A stretch of DNA of 64,000 bases. Origin: JAKRSE01 sp943369295. Its GTDB lineage: Bacteria > Armatimonadota > Fimbriimonadia > Fimbriimonadales > Fimbriimonadaceae. Under the pieces are notes generated by a model. That model made no database searches, was not told where the DNA came from, and saw only the letters and a list, made by a program, of their open reading frames with translations. The translations under genes and the position numbers were made by a program. Where the stretch lies: NCBI GenBank assembly GCA_943369295.1, contig CALRMU020000001.1, positions 1,178,001-1,242,000 on the forward strand, given 5' to 3'. This document shows positions 52,572-61,621 of the stretch, piece after piece (the stretch's first letter is position 1; each line of letters starts with the position of its first letter).

Positions 52572-52991
52572 ATGGAAGGCACACAGACTAAGAAGCGAGG
52601 CAAATTGTGGGGATGGCTGACGGGGACAGCCGTTGAAGAGGAGTTCGAGTACGAGGACATTCCTGAGGGCAAGCCCACCCACGAAGTCAAGTTCACCTCG
52701 GCCCAGGCAGTCAAGCAGTACAAAGTTGCTCTGCGCAAAAACGCAGTCAACTTTCAGGATGCCGTTTTGGCGGCAGATGGCTTGAAGGCTGGCGAACAGC
52801 AGATTCTTAACTTGGTCAACTGCCAGCCAGAAGCCCGAGAAAGAATTAAGGATTTTCTGCAGGGAGTTGCTTACAACGCCGAAGGCGAAATGGTCGAACT
52901 GGGCGAGCACGTCTGGATGATCTGTCCCGCCTCAGCTGATGTCAGCCAGACAGAAGCCCCCCGTGGACGCAAGGAAACCCGCTTCAACTAA
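52572..52991 (+). CDS. sepF: Cell division protein SepF
   Basis: SepF tethers FtsZ to the membrane. The 139-residue protein has a charged N-terminal linker and the SepF fold: QDAVLAADGLKAGEQQILNLV, then ARERIKDFLQGVAYNAEGEMVELGEHVWMICP, matching the NFEDA-...-IVNL-...-RIIDFLSG-...-FLLTP pattern. It lacks an obvious membrane-targeting amphipathic helix at the very N-terminus, which may be ...KKRGKLWGWLTG. The adjacent yggS supports the call. Confidence 0.87.
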   Translation: MEGTQTKKRGKLWGWLTGTAVEEEFEYEDIPEGKPTHEVKFTSAQAVKQYKVALRKNAVNFQDAVLAADGLKAGEQQILNLVNCQPEARERIKDFLQGVAYNAEGEMVELGEHVWMICPASADVSQTEAPRGRKETRFN

Positions 52992-53097
52992 GAAGCTCAT
53001 CGCACTTTAAAACACAAAGGGAGCCGAGGACAGCTCGGCCCCAATAAACACCGAGGACAAGTTGGCCACAAGCCGACCTCCAAAAGCTCGCAACATT

Positions 53098-53130
53098 GGC
53101 TCACTTCATGGTCTGGAGTGAGCCTTTTTT
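53098..53130 (+). terminator. Terminator downstream of sepF
   Basis: GGCTCAC (53098-53104) pairs with GTGAGCC (53118-53124), followed by six T. It lies 106 bases beyond the sepF stop. The rest of 53131-53406 contains a CCCTTCCCTGGGGAAGGG hairpin near 53230 but no gene or other recognised site. Confidence 0.75.
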
Positions 53131-53406
53131 CTTTCTTGAGCTTTGGTTTGTAAATGAATAGGATGTCTTGAAGATATGGGCAGTTTTTTGACTTAAAAAC
53201 TATCGTATTAGCCCATCCCCAACCCTTCCCTGGGGAAGGGCTTTAACCTTTTTGGCGGTTTTCGACCCTCGCCTGGCGGCTCGGTCGAAAACCGCATTCT
53301 GGATCCGATGAGATGGCGAGGCCAAACCAGGCTGCATCTATTGGCTGGCAGAATAACGCGCTCCGCCTAACCATCAAGAGCCAACTGCCGCCACAATAGA
53401 AGAACA

Positions 53407-54009
53407 ATGAGCGGACTGAAGCGGCACGAGGGCAGACTGGCCATCTTCACAGAATCAGATGTGGATACGGACCGCATCATGCCGGCCAAGCATCTACAGA
53501 GGGTTGAAAGGTCTGGCTACGGCGAGCTGCTATTCGATCAGTCAAGAGGAGGCGATTTCCCTCTCGATCAGCCGGAAGCCAAGGGAGCCACTATTCTGCT
53601 GGTCGGCCCTAACTTCGGCTGTGGATCAAGCCGAGAGCACGCCGTCTGGGGAATTCAGCAGGCAGGCTTTGTTGCACTCATTTCTTACCGTTCGCCAGAT
53701 AAGCCCGGCTACGCCGACATCTTCCGGCAGAACTCGATGAACTGCGGCCTGCTGCTGATCGAGATCAGTCAGGCTGAGCACGAATCTCTCCAGGCTTTAG
53801 GGCAGGGCGCCCTTGTTGATTTGGACCTGGAAGCCCAGACAATTTCCTCAGGCGAAGTACAGATCCGCTTCGATATTGCCGCGGCTACAAAGGCTCAAAT
53901 TCTCTCCGGGCATGATCTGGTCGGCATGACCAGCCAGCTTGACAAGGAGATTTCTGAATTCGAGTCTAAGTGGGATTCTTTTGCCACTGCAGAAAGTGTT
54001 GGCAGCTAG
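53407..54009 (+). CDS. leuD: 3-isopropylmalate dehydratase small subunit LeuD
   Basis: LeuD forms the swivelling domain of isopropylmalate isomerase in leucine synthesis. The 200-residue protein has TESDVDTDRIMPAKHL, the family motif LLVGPNFGCGSSREHAVWGIQQAGF and YADIFRQNSMNCGLL. The large subunit LeuC is not adjacent. ATG start at 53407. Confidence 0.92.
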   Translation: MSGLKRHEGRLAIFTESDVDTDRIMPAKHLQRVERSGYGELLFDQSRGGDFPLDQPEAKGATILLVGPNFGCGSSREHAVWGIQQAGFVALISYRSPDKPGYADIFRQNSMNCGLLLIEISQAEHESLQALGQGALVDLDLEAQTISSGEVQIRFDIAAATKAQILSGHDLVGMTSQLDKEISEFESKWDSFATAESVGS

Positions 54010-54043
54010 TTGGTCAGGTGTGCGTCTTATTAAGGTAGAGCCT

Positions 54044-54715
54044 ATGCTCAAGTCAAGCTCTTTTTGGGGGTTATCCATGTTCTCAGCGTCTCTTTTGTTC
54101 CTCGCTGCCTGCCAGGGGGCAGATGTCAAAGCAGCCCCCGCGCCTCAAAAGCCTGAACCTCAGGCTTCAACTCCGCTGCCGGCTCAGCCTGTTATCAATC
54201 CCGAAACTCCGGATAAAACTGCCGCTCAGCAGTCCGGCGGAACTGGGACAGGTGCGGCCAAGTCTGGCGAAAAACAGAAGGAAGAGGACAAGCGCCGAAA
54301 CATTCCGCAAAGGAAGTTTCAGCTGAACGACCTGAAAAAGGCCGAGATCAAGATCGACGATCACAAGTTCAGTCTGTGGGTGATGGATACCTACGATAAG
54401 AGAATGGAAGGCATGATGTTCGTCGAGAACAGTGACTTCAAAGACAACGAAGGCATGATCTTTCTTTTCAAGGAGCCTGAGTATCAAAGGTTTTGGATGA
54501 GAAACACCCTGGTGCCCTTGGATATTGCCTATGTCAGCAAGGACCGAAGGATCAACAGCACCTACACCATGAAAGCTCTGGATGAAGTGGGCGACTACTC
54601 CTCCTTTGCTCCTTCAGATGTGGTGATTGAACTAAGGGCCGGCATGATGAGAAAGCTGAGCATCGGCCGAACATCTCGAGTCACTCTCCCTGCTGGCCTT
54701 GTCGCCAAGGAGTAA
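54044..54715 (+). CDS. DUF192 lipoprotein
   Basis: DUF192 proteins are small exported proteins of unknown role. The 223-residue product has a lipobox signal (MFSASLLFLAACQG), an Ala/Pro/Gln-rich linker to about residue 95, and the DUF192 domain: SLWVMDTYDKRMEGMMFVENS, GMIFLFKEPEYQRFWMRNTLVPLDIAYVS, and VVIELRAGMMRKLSI. The frame extends back into leuD, but ATG 54044 gives a proper signal peptide. Confidence 0.88.
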   Translation: MLKSSSFWGLSMFSASLLFLAACQGADVKAAPAPQKPEPQASTPLPAQPVINPETPDKTAAQQSGGTGTGAAKSGEKQKEEDKRRNIPQRKFQLNDLKKAEIKIDDHKFSLWVMDTYDKRMEGMMFVENSDFKDNEGMIFLFKEPEYQRFWMRNTLVPLDIAYVSKDRRINSTYTMKALDEVGDYSSFAPSDVVIELRAGMMRKLSIGRTSRVTLPAGLVAKE

Positions 54716-54843
54716 AACTTCATTCTGCGGGTCCTTTGAACCAGAGTTTAAGGGACCCAGTGGACAGGCAGGCGCAGGATGCGCCACTATGTAAGGCCGC
54801 GACGCGCAAGCGAGAGCCAACGCACGTCCGGAGGAAGACCATC

Positions 54844-55110
54844 ATGGCCAAGATTTGTCAAGTGAGCGGAAAGTCTGCGAATGCTGCCAAGCACGTTCGT
54901 CACCGCCACTCTGCGTGGAAGTTCCGCGCTCCCCACAAGAACCGCTGGCAGCAGGCCAACCTCCAGACCGTGACGATCAATACTCCTCACGGAAAGAGAA
55001 GGATCACTGTCGCCACCAGCGTCCTCAAGAGCCCCGAGTTCGCTCGCGTCCTTTGCGGACTTAAGCCCATCCCCAAGGCTTGGCTGGAAAAAGCCACCTA
55101 CGGCCTCTAA
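54844..55110 (+). CDS. rpmB: Ribosomal protein bL28
   Basis: The 88-residue protein starts MAKICQVSGKSANAAKHVRH and is rich in basic residues; NRWQQANLQTVTINT and ARVLCGLKPI match bL28. It keeps a single Cys pair instead of the full zinc-type set. GGAGG precedes ATG 54844 by seven bases; the longer frame is not needed. A perfect terminator follows. Confidence 0.92.
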   Translation: MAKICQVSGKSANAAKHVRHRHSAWKFRAPHKNRWQQANLQTVTINTPHGKRRITVATSVLKSPEFARVLCGLKPIPKAWLEKATYGL

Positions 55111-55133
55111 GCCGTACCAAGGGAAGCAAGTTT

Positions 55134-55164
55134 AGGGTTCAGGACGATGTCCTGAACCCTTTTT
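55134..55164 (+). terminator. Terminator of rpmB
   Basis: AGGGTTCAGGA and TCCTGAACCCT form an 11-bp stem with a 5-base loop, followed by TTTT. Confidence 0.92.
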
Positions 55165-55184
55165 CATTTTTCAAGGATGGGCTG

Positions 55185-55541
55185 CTATTCGGTGTATTCA
55201 ACCAAGCCCACATAGTTGCCATCAGGATCTTTTGCCTGGCAGCTGAACCCGACCCCAGGGACAGGCATGGCGGGGGAAGCTTCGTCTCCACCAAGAGCCT
55301 TCACTTTTTCCATCGCTGCCTCCAAGCTGGCGACTCGGAACCAGAGCGAGGGGCTTCGGCCAGGGTTGACTTCATCCACCAGCATCAGTCCCCCGATGTG
55401 CTCTTCTCCCAGGCCGAAGACTCTCATCTGGCCGCCCATAAACTCTCTAAAGCTCCAGCCAAAGAGTCCCTGATAGAAAGCCTGAGATCTGTCCATGTCT
55501 ACAGTCTCGATCTCAACATGACAAAGAGTGTTGTTTTCCAC
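55185..55541 (-). CDS. VOC (glyoxalase) family protein
   Basis: The 118-residue protein is a one-module vicinal oxygen chelate protein: CHVEIETVDMDRSQAFYQGLFGW at the start, LMLVDEVNPGRSPSLWFRVASLEAAMEKVKALGG, and the C-terminal CQAKDPDGNYVGLVEY with the metal-binding Glu. Related proteins act as glyoxalases or fosfomycin/antibiotic resistance enzymes, but substrate is unknown. GTG start, convergent with rpmB. Confidence 0.82.
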   Translation of the reverse strand: MENNTLCHVEIETVDMDRSQAFYQGLFGWSFREFMGGQMRVFGLGEEHIGGLMLVDEVNPGRSPSLWFRVASLEAAMEKVKALGGDEASPAMPVPGVGFSCQAKDPDGNYVGLVEYTE

Positions 55542-55664
55542 GGATTGATTTTTGCACTGACCGAGATGCCAAGACTGTTCTCAGGCTGCTGAAAACTTTC
55601 TGTATCAGTCCTAACAGCAAGTGACGGACTCAAGGCCAGAACGTCAGAAAATTGGCGCTCGGGG

Positions 55665-58613
55665 GTGCCAGGGCAATTGAATAACCTTTTTAGGGCGACC
55701 GTCTCGTTATGTCTCGCGGTTTGGGCGGTGGCAGCTCATGCGCAGTTTCTCATCGTTCCGAAAGGAGAAAAGGCGGGCAGTGTTTCGGCCAAGTCGGTCA
55801 AGGCAGAGTTTCATGCCTATGGTGCCTACGCCACTGCTCGAATCGAAATGACCTTCGCGACCGACCCGAACTGGGCGAACGAAGTTGATTTTATGATGAA
55901 GCTGCCAGAAAGTTGCGAAGCAACGGGCTTCGCCTACTGGTTTGGCGACGAATACGTTAAGGCAAAAACTGTAGAAAAACAGCGGGCAGCTGCGATCTAT
56001 GAATTCATCACCTCTCGCCAAAGAGACCCTGCCTTGATCGAGTTGGTCGGGCGCAGGCAGTTTAGGGTGCGGATCGCCCCAATCGATCCCACTAAGGATC
56101 TGAGAGTCGAGATCAATCTCGTGGTCTCTCATTCACAAGGTGGATTGGCTCTGCCCCTCAAATCCCTTTTCCCTGCTCAGCTCCAGAGTGCCGACCTTAC
56201 ACTGACCACTCCAAACCAAGAAGGCTGGAAGGAGAACTGGGGACGCCCCTTTGCAGTCAAGGAGGGCAGGCGGGTTTACAGATTTGAATCAAAACCCTAC
56301 AAAGCTAAGTCAGATTGGAGGTGCTCTTATGCTCCAAGCCGGTTTGTCGTCTCGACCGGAAGACCGGCCTCAGGCGAAGGCACCATTCTCGTTTCCTACA
56401 CGGCTCCCAGCAATGTTTCAAACGTCAGGTTCGTTGCCCCGAGGGGGGTGATTACAAACCTTTACCCTTCTGGGGTCAAGTCTCTTAAGCAGGGAGAATC
56501 GGTCACTTTTGCTGCCCGAATTCAATCTGGAGCTGGCGCAGAAGCTGAGTTAGCGATAGTCACCAACTCTGGCTCAACCAAATGGAAGCAGGCTTTGCCC
56601 AAAACTGTCTTTGCCGATAAAGCTGCAACAGTCGTTTGGGGAGCCAGGCACGTCGCAGCCATCAAGAACAAAGCTGAGATTATGAAGTGGGGCATGTGGC
56701 TAAGCATTCCCACCTCAGAAACATCCTGGCTGGCTGTGCCAAAGGCAGAAGAAGCTGCCCTAAAGGAGGCGAGGGTTGACTTTGATATCAATCAATACTG
56801 GCTGGCTGTAGCCAAGGGCGGTAAGAATTCCGCTCTTGCCTTAAGTCTCAAGAAGAAGGTTGATGCTGGCCTGAAAGGGCTGCCAGATTGGGATCCTAAA
56901 GCTGACAACAATTGGCGAATGTCGTCTGGTTGGTACGAAGCAACCTGGGTTCTGGGGGCTCAGTACGCCAAAGCAGTCGCTGTCAAGGGAGCGGGCAGCA
57001 GTCAGGCTAGGCAGTTCTCGGCCGGCCTCGATCGATTGATGACCTTCAAAAACAAATACTATGGGTGGGGCACTGGCAAGGAGGTGAGGGATTACTCGGT
57101 CAACGATGCACTTGCCGATCGAGTCTCGACGGTGTTTGATGACGAAGGACCAAGAATCTCAGATCGAGAATTTAACAGACTCTCCACCGAAATCTCACGA
57201 CTTTGGAAAGTCTCCTCCAAAGAGGGAGATGGCCTACAAGTTCTTCCATGGGAGCTTGGCCAAGCATTAGTCGCGATAGAGTCCGTTAAGGCAGGAGATT
57301 TTCAGGGAAGAACAGTGGCCGAGGCAAAGAGAGAATCTGCTTTGGCTCTTCGGCTGCTTCCTCTCTTTGGCAGCTCAACCCGCTATCGGGCCTTGGCTCG
57401 ACTGCAGGCATCGGAACAGGTCATCTATGGATTGGCTCAGACTTGGCGGATATCTGATGGTAAGCCAGGCAGCAATAGACCGGTGAAACAGCTGACGCAA
57501 GGCATTGATAAGGTTCTTACTAAGCTGAGGGTCTCTAGAGCAACTGCTCGGCCTCTTCTGGTTGGACTCGCCGCCCACTCTCTGATCCGAACCGACTCAC
57601 TTGGCCGCTCTGCGGAGCGGGAATTCGACCCGAGAACTCTGGATTTGAGTGCTGATCAGAAGGAGTTTGTGAAGCACTTTAGTTTGAACAGACTCGAAGT
57701 GCTTAGACAGCAGCACCGGCAGAGGTTTGAGAACGATTCAAGTTCGTGGCGATACATGCACTACGAAACCCGTAGGGATCCGAAAGAGTTCAAGAATCTG
57801 GAAGAGAGGGTTGCAGCATGGTCTGTGCTGCTCAAGCTGCCAAAGCCGACCCTTGAAGGCAATGTGGAAAGGTACTACCGATACAATGAGTCACGGGATG
57901 CCTTTGTTCTTGCAGCCCGAAAGTACGGACCCAACCACCCCACCACTCTCGCAGCCCGCAAGAAGATGGAAGATGAAGACGGCCTAACCACTGGCCGCGG
58001 AAAGTACCGAGCGGATGTTCTGCTGACCGAGCTTGAACTGGACAAGCTGATGTGGAAGAAGCTGACTCCGGAAGAGGAGGCAAAGCGGGCTGATCTGGAA
58101 AAGAAAAGGGACGAGCTCTTTGCCAGAATGGGAGACCCTCTGCTGATTGTTGTCGCTCCTAAAGATGCTTCGGTGAGTGCTCTTCTTCCCGATGGCAGGA
58201 TTGTGACCCTCGCCTGGAACAGCCATGCCTTAAGGTGGGAGCACAGGTTCGACCTTCCTCCTGGTTCGAAAGAAGGCGAGGTCAAGATTCCTGTCTGGAT
58301 TCGGCACGCTAAGGGGCAGACTGAGTCGAGAGAAGTGAGGCTTCATGTCGACCAGACTGCGCCTGGCCTAAAGGTTGCTTGGATCGAAACTCCTAAGGGC
58401 TGGCGGGTAGAAGCTGTGACGGAATCTGGAGTGGCGAGAGTCAATGTGGCTCTGGCCGACGGGCGACGCTTAGTCTTCAGCAAGATTGCGACCCATGGCA
58501 GCCAGGTCACTTGGGCTCTGGAGATTGAGGGGACCATCTCAGGCGAGGCAGTGGTCATAGCCACCGATTCTGCCCATAACCGGACTGAGGTGAGGAGATC
58601 CTTCTCACCCTAG
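55665..58613 (+). CDS. Large exported protein with VIT-like domain
   Basis: The 982-residue protein has a signal peptide (LFRATVSLCLAVWAVAAHAQ; TTG 55677 would also give it) and an N-terminal VIT (vault/inter-alpha-trypsin) domain: AEFHAYGAYATARIEMTFATDPNW, MMKLPESCEATGFAYWFGDEYVKAKTVEKQRAAAIYEFI and the RQFRVRIAPIDPTKDLRVEINL end. The central 600 residues are helical and unrecognised, and the C-terminus is beta-rich (about 825-982). Bacterial VIT proteins usually add a vWA domain; none is obvious here. The propeller gene follows 11 bases on and likely belongs to the same unit. Confidence 0.72.
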   Translation: MPGQLNNLFRATVSLCLAVWAVAAHAQFLIVPKGEKAGSVSAKSVKAEFHAYGAYATARIEMTFATDPNWANEVDFMMKLPESCEATGFAYWFGDEYVKAKTVEKQRAAAIYEFITSRQRDPALIELVGRRQFRVRIAPIDPTKDLRVEINLVVSHSQGGLALPLKSLFPAQLQSADLTLTTPNQEGWKENWGRPFAVKEGRRVYRFESKPYKAKSDWRCSYAPSRFVVSTGRPASGEGTILVSYTAPSNVSNVRFVAPRGVITNLYPSGVKSLKQGESVTFAARIQSGAGAEAELAIVTNSGSTKWKQALPKTVFADKAATVVWGARHVAAIKNKAEIMKWGMWLSIPTSETSWLAVPKAEEAALKEARVDFDINQYWLAVAKGGKNSALALSLKKKVDAGLKGLPDWDPKADNNWRMSSGWYEATWVLGAQYAKAVAVKGAGSSQARQFSAGLDRLMTFKNKYYGWGTGKEVRDYSVNDALADRVSTVFDDEGPRISDREFNRLSTEISRLWKVSSKEGDGLQVLPWELGQALVAIESVKAGDFQGRTVAEAKRESALALRLLPLFGSSTRYRALARLQASEQVIYGLAQTWRISDGKPGSNRPVKQLTQGIDKVLTKLRVSRATARPLLVGLAAHSLIRTDSLGRSAEREFDPRTLDLSADQKEFVKHFSLNRLEVLRQQHRQRFENDSSSWRYMHYETRRDPKEFKNLEERVAAWSVLLKLPKPTLEGNVERYYRYNESRDAFVLAARKYGPNHPTTLAARKKMEDEDGLTTGRGKYRADVLLTELELDKLMWKKLTPEEEAKRADLEKKRDELFARMGDPLLIVVAPKDASVSALLPDGRIVTLAWNSHALRWEHRFDLPPGSKEGEVKIPVWIRHAKGQTESREVRLHVDQTAPGLKVAWIETPKGWRVEAVTESGVARVNVALADGRRLVFSKIATHGSQVTWALEIEGTISGEAVVIATDSAHNRTEVRRSFSP

Positions 58614-58624
58614 TCCTTGGTTTG

Positions 58625-59983
58625 ATGCCTACCGGACCTGCCGAAGTACAGGTTTCGGCGAACCTGACTTCTGTGACTGGTCTGGCCGTACACAGGGGGC
58701 AGGTGTGGGCTGGGACGCCTGGCGGTCTGGTGAGCTGGAATGCCTCGGGGCAGGCAAGACATTGGACAAGGAAGGACGGCTTACCCGGCATTCGTATTCG
58801 GACTCTGGCGGTCGTCAACGGAGATCTTTGGGGTTTGGCCGAGAAGCCATTTCGTTTGACGGCATCTGGCTTCAAAGTTGAAGCCTCTTTTCCTGCAGCT
58901 GGCGTAGGCTCGATACTGAGTATTAATGGCCTTCCCGGCCGTGCTGTCGGCTCGACTTTGGTAAAGGGGGCAAGGCTATGGGCAATCCCAGAATCTGGCC
59001 TTTGGACAGTGGCCGGCAGCAAGGCTATTGAGTTCAAACCCCAACCTCCCACGCGGCGCTTGACCAGTTTGGCAAGCGACCAGGAGGGGAGCATCTATGT
59101 CGGAACGACAGACAAGGGGGTCCTAAAGTTTGATGGCTCCAAGTGGTCGGCTCTTCCTTTGCCGATCACGAAGCTGGCAGGGTTTGATGCGTCTTCTCTC
59201 GTCCTTGGCAGGGCAGGGTTATGGATCGTTCCCCTTGAAGGTGCTGCCTTCACTTTTGAAGGGAGGAAGGCGGGATCCAAGGGGGCTCCTTGGCGTCAGT
59301 CGGTGAAGTGGCGTGGACTGACAGTGGTACGCCGAGCTGACGGCCGTCTGGCTTCGATTGATGCGGCTGGTGCCGAATCTCCAGTTGCGGTCGTGCTTCC
59401 CAGAGTCAATGCGACTTCGATTTTCGTTCTCGGGGAGACTCTGTTTGTCTCCCAGCCTGGAGGCTGGAGTGAGTTCACGCCTGGCGCAGATCCGGTGCAT
59501 CGTTTTGATGTTGCGCCCTTGACCGGCTGCCCGACCACCAGCATTTGGGCGGATGAGAAGCAGGTCGCGATTGGGACTCAGAATAACGGGCTCATCTTGC
59601 TTTCGCGTGAATCCGGCACTGCAACACACCTACACGAAGCCCACGGAATGACGGATGACTGGGTGACTGCCATCGCTCCTGACCCAGATGGCGGACTGCT
59701 GATCGGCACCTTCATCGGTGGACTGCTGAAGTGGGATGGCGCCAAGGTGAGTCAGGCTGGACTTGCCGGAGGCTGTGTCAACCGGCTGCTTCTTGATGGA
59801 GAGAAGATTTGGGTCGGCAGCTTATCTGGCGTGCACCTCTACCGAGCGGGCAGGCTGATCAAACCAAGCTGGAACCAGCAAATCGAGCCAGATGTGTACG
59901 ATTTGGCAGTGATCAACAGCCAACTATGGGTGGCGGCGGGCGGGGCTCTTCACAAAATCTCGAATCCAGATTTTGCCGATTGA
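58625..59983 (+). CDS. Beta-propeller (two-component-regulator-propeller-like) protein
   Basis: The 452-residue protein has several repeats of a WxG-type blade: LAVHRGQVWAGTPGGLVSW, LAVVNGDLWGLAEKPF, GSIYVGTTDKGVLKFDG, VAIGTQNNGLILLS and KIWVGSLSGVHLYRAGRL, as in Reg_prop/two-component-sensor propellers. No kinase or transmembrane part is present, so it is probably a binding partner of the VIT protein encoded just before. No signal peptide is clear, which conflicts with its exported neighbour. Start is ATG 58625. Its 3' end overlaps a convergent AraC gene. Confidence 0.68.
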   Translation: MPTGPAEVQVSANLTSVTGLAVHRGQVWAGTPGGLVSWNASGQARHWTRKDGLPGIRIRTLAVVNGDLWGLAEKPFRLTASGFKVEASFPAAGVGSILSINGLPGRAVGSTLVKGARLWAIPESGLWTVAGSKAIEFKPQPPTRRLTSLASDQEGSIYVGTTDKGVLKFDGSKWSALPLPITKLAGFDASSLVLGRAGLWIVPLEGAAFTFEGRKAGSKGAPWRQSVKWRGLTVVRRADGRLASIDAAGAESPVAVVLPRVNATSIFVLGETLFVSQPGGWSEFTPGADPVHRFDVAPLTGCPTTSIWADEKQVAIGTQNNGLILLSRESGTATHLHEAHGMTDDWVTAIAPDPDGGLLIGTFIGGLLKWDGAKVSQAGLAGGCVNRLLLDGEKIWVGSLSGVHLYRAGRLIKPSWNQQIEPDVYDLAVINSQLWVAAGGALHKISNPDFAD

Positions 59984-60363
59984 GCCGCGGCTCTGGCTTG
60001 AGAAGGACTGTGACCAAAGAGCAGCCTGAACTGTCTTGAAAAGGTGCTCGCACTGGCGAAGCCAACTTCTGCCGCAATCTGGTTGAGGGGCAGGGAAGTC
60101 TGCTCGATTAGGGCCTGGGCGACCTGCATTCTGGCGATTGCCCTGTGGTCTCGGGGTGGCCGCCCGAACTGACGAGTAAAGCTTCGAATGAAGTGGTGCT
60201 CAGAGAGTCCAATGTCTTTCGCAAGCTGCTTGGTGGTCATCGGAACATCGAGGTTCGATTCCAGCTTGACCCTGGCGGTCTCAAGGAGCGTGGCGATTTC
60301 TGCTCTGGTCAGCCACTTTTTTGCCCCGACCTTAGCCTGCGATAATCCGAGAGGACAGGGCAT
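59950..60363 (-). CDS. AraC-type transcription regulator, short
   Basis: The 137-residue protein is almost only an AraC/XylS DNA-binding domain: two helix-turn-helix units, MTTKQLAKDIGLSEHHFIRSFTRQFG and PLNQIAAEVGFASASTFSRQFRLLFG, with little N-terminal sensing part. It starts at ATG 60363, overlapping the stop of the zinc-ribbon gene upstream by one base, so both are likely transcribed together. It may respond to that protein or need a partner. Confidence 0.85.
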   Translation of the reverse strand: MPCPLGLSQAKVGAKKWLTRAEIATLLETARVKLESNLDVPMTTKQLAKDIGLSEHHFIRSFTRQFGRPPRDHRAIARMQVAQALIEQTSLPLNQIAAEVGFASASTFSRQFRLLFGHSPSQARAAAQSAKSGFEIL

Positions 60364-61484
60364 TATCGAATCTGAAAGCTCCCCGAAACAGTGGTGGAAG
60401 ACGATCCACCATCCTGAGTTGTGAAGTAGAGAATCGCACCAATTACGATTAAAGCCAAGAGAACGGCAAGGGCGACCTTCCATGGAGAGATTGGCGCCTC
60501 TCCGGCCACGTTGCCTGTCTGACCATTGACAAAAAATCGCCAGATCTTGCCCTTGTAGCGATAAGCTCCTGAGTAAATGGGCAAAAGAATGTGCTTGAAG
60601 GTCACATCAAAATGGTTGATGTTGTAGCCCGTAATCTGCTGCCTGTCTCCGCCGATATCAAAACGAATAGCGCGTTCAATTTCTGGGCGCATCTGGCCCT
60701 CGGCAATGCCGAAGCCCTTGACAAGATCAATGTCGTACCTCATGGCTTGGTAGCCAGAAAGGTAGGAGGTTTGGTAGCTGGCAACACTGCTTAGATCCCA
60801 GCTCTGCATGTGCTGGGTGTACTGGCGGGGAAGGGTTTCTGTCGCCATGACCAGTACATCGTCGAAGGGGACTTCGACTGTTCCAGCTGCCGGATACCAG
60901 CGAGTTTTTGTAACTGTTCGAGTCTTGGCCTCACCATTTTCATAGTATGTTTCAGTCTCGTAGTAGTCTTCCCCCCTCATGCCTGTGTAGTGGTTTACAG
61001 TGAAAGAGTCGTAAGTCCAGTAAGGGACGTACATGGCATGAAGAGTCGATTCCTGTTCGGCTCTTTTCTTTAAATCGTTTGGAGCCCAAAATCTGCTGCC
61101 AATCCAGTTTCTGTAAGAGTCTCTGGCCTTTCTGGCATCGATTTGAAAGGGAAGAACGCCGCCAGGAGGAATTCGAGTTTCTGGGTCGGCAGGAACAACA
61201 ACCTTGCTGCCGCAGAAGGGGCATTCTCCTGACTCTTTGTAAGGACCAAGAGTGTATTCAGCCGCACAAGAATTGCAGTGAAGAACCTTTTCAACTTCCA
61301 AGCTGGCATCCATAGATGCCTTGTGCCTAAAGGTCTCGAAGTCCAGTTCCTGCAGACCCTCGACCTGCGGGGGCGCAATCGCCTGCTCATAGCCGCAGTA
61401 GGGGCATTTAAGCTGAGTGCTCCCCGGCTTGAACTCAAGCGAGGCTGAACAAGAGGGGCAGGGAAGTGTTTGTGGTCCGCTCAC
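60363..61484 (-). CDS. Zinc-ribbon membrane protein
   Basis: The 373-residue protein starts with two zinc ribbons (CPSCSASLEFKPG with CPYCGYEQ; then CNSCAAEYT with CPFCGSK), has a long beta-rich central region with YWTYDSFTVNHYTGMRGEDYYE and a single C-terminal membrane helix (VALAVLLALIVIGAILYF). Such proteins are often annotated as primosomal-N'-like or TFIIB-type zinc-ribbon proteins; the function is unknown. GTG start. The AraC gene directly follows. Confidence 0.75.
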   Translation of the reverse strand: MSGPQTLPCPSCSASLEFKPGSTQLKCPYCGYEQAIAPPQVEGLQELDFETFRHKASMDASLEVEKVLHCNSCAAEYTLGPYKESGECPFCGSKVVVPADPETRIPPGGVLPFQIDARKARDSYRNWIGSRFWAPNDLKKRAEQESTLHAMYVPYWTYDSFTVNHYTGMRGEDYYETETYYENGEAKTRTVTKTRWYPAAGTVEVPFDDVLVMATETLPRQYTQHMQSWDLSSVASYQTSYLSGYQAMRYDIDLVKGFGIAEGQMRPEIERAIRFDIGGDRQQITGYNINHFDVTFKHILLPIYSGAYRYKGKIWRFFVNGQTGNVAGEAPISPWKVALAVLLALIVIGAILYFTTQDGGSSSTTVSGSFQIR

Positions 61485-61621
61485 TCAGGGTCCTTTGAAA
61501 ATGGCTTACAGCTGACTGCGTGGATTGTCTGGCGTCGCACCATCGCTTCCACCGAGCAATGGCGCAGTTCCGAGGTCGAGTTCCCTGAAGAAACTCGACC
61601 TCAGATCATGTCTTGTGGCGA

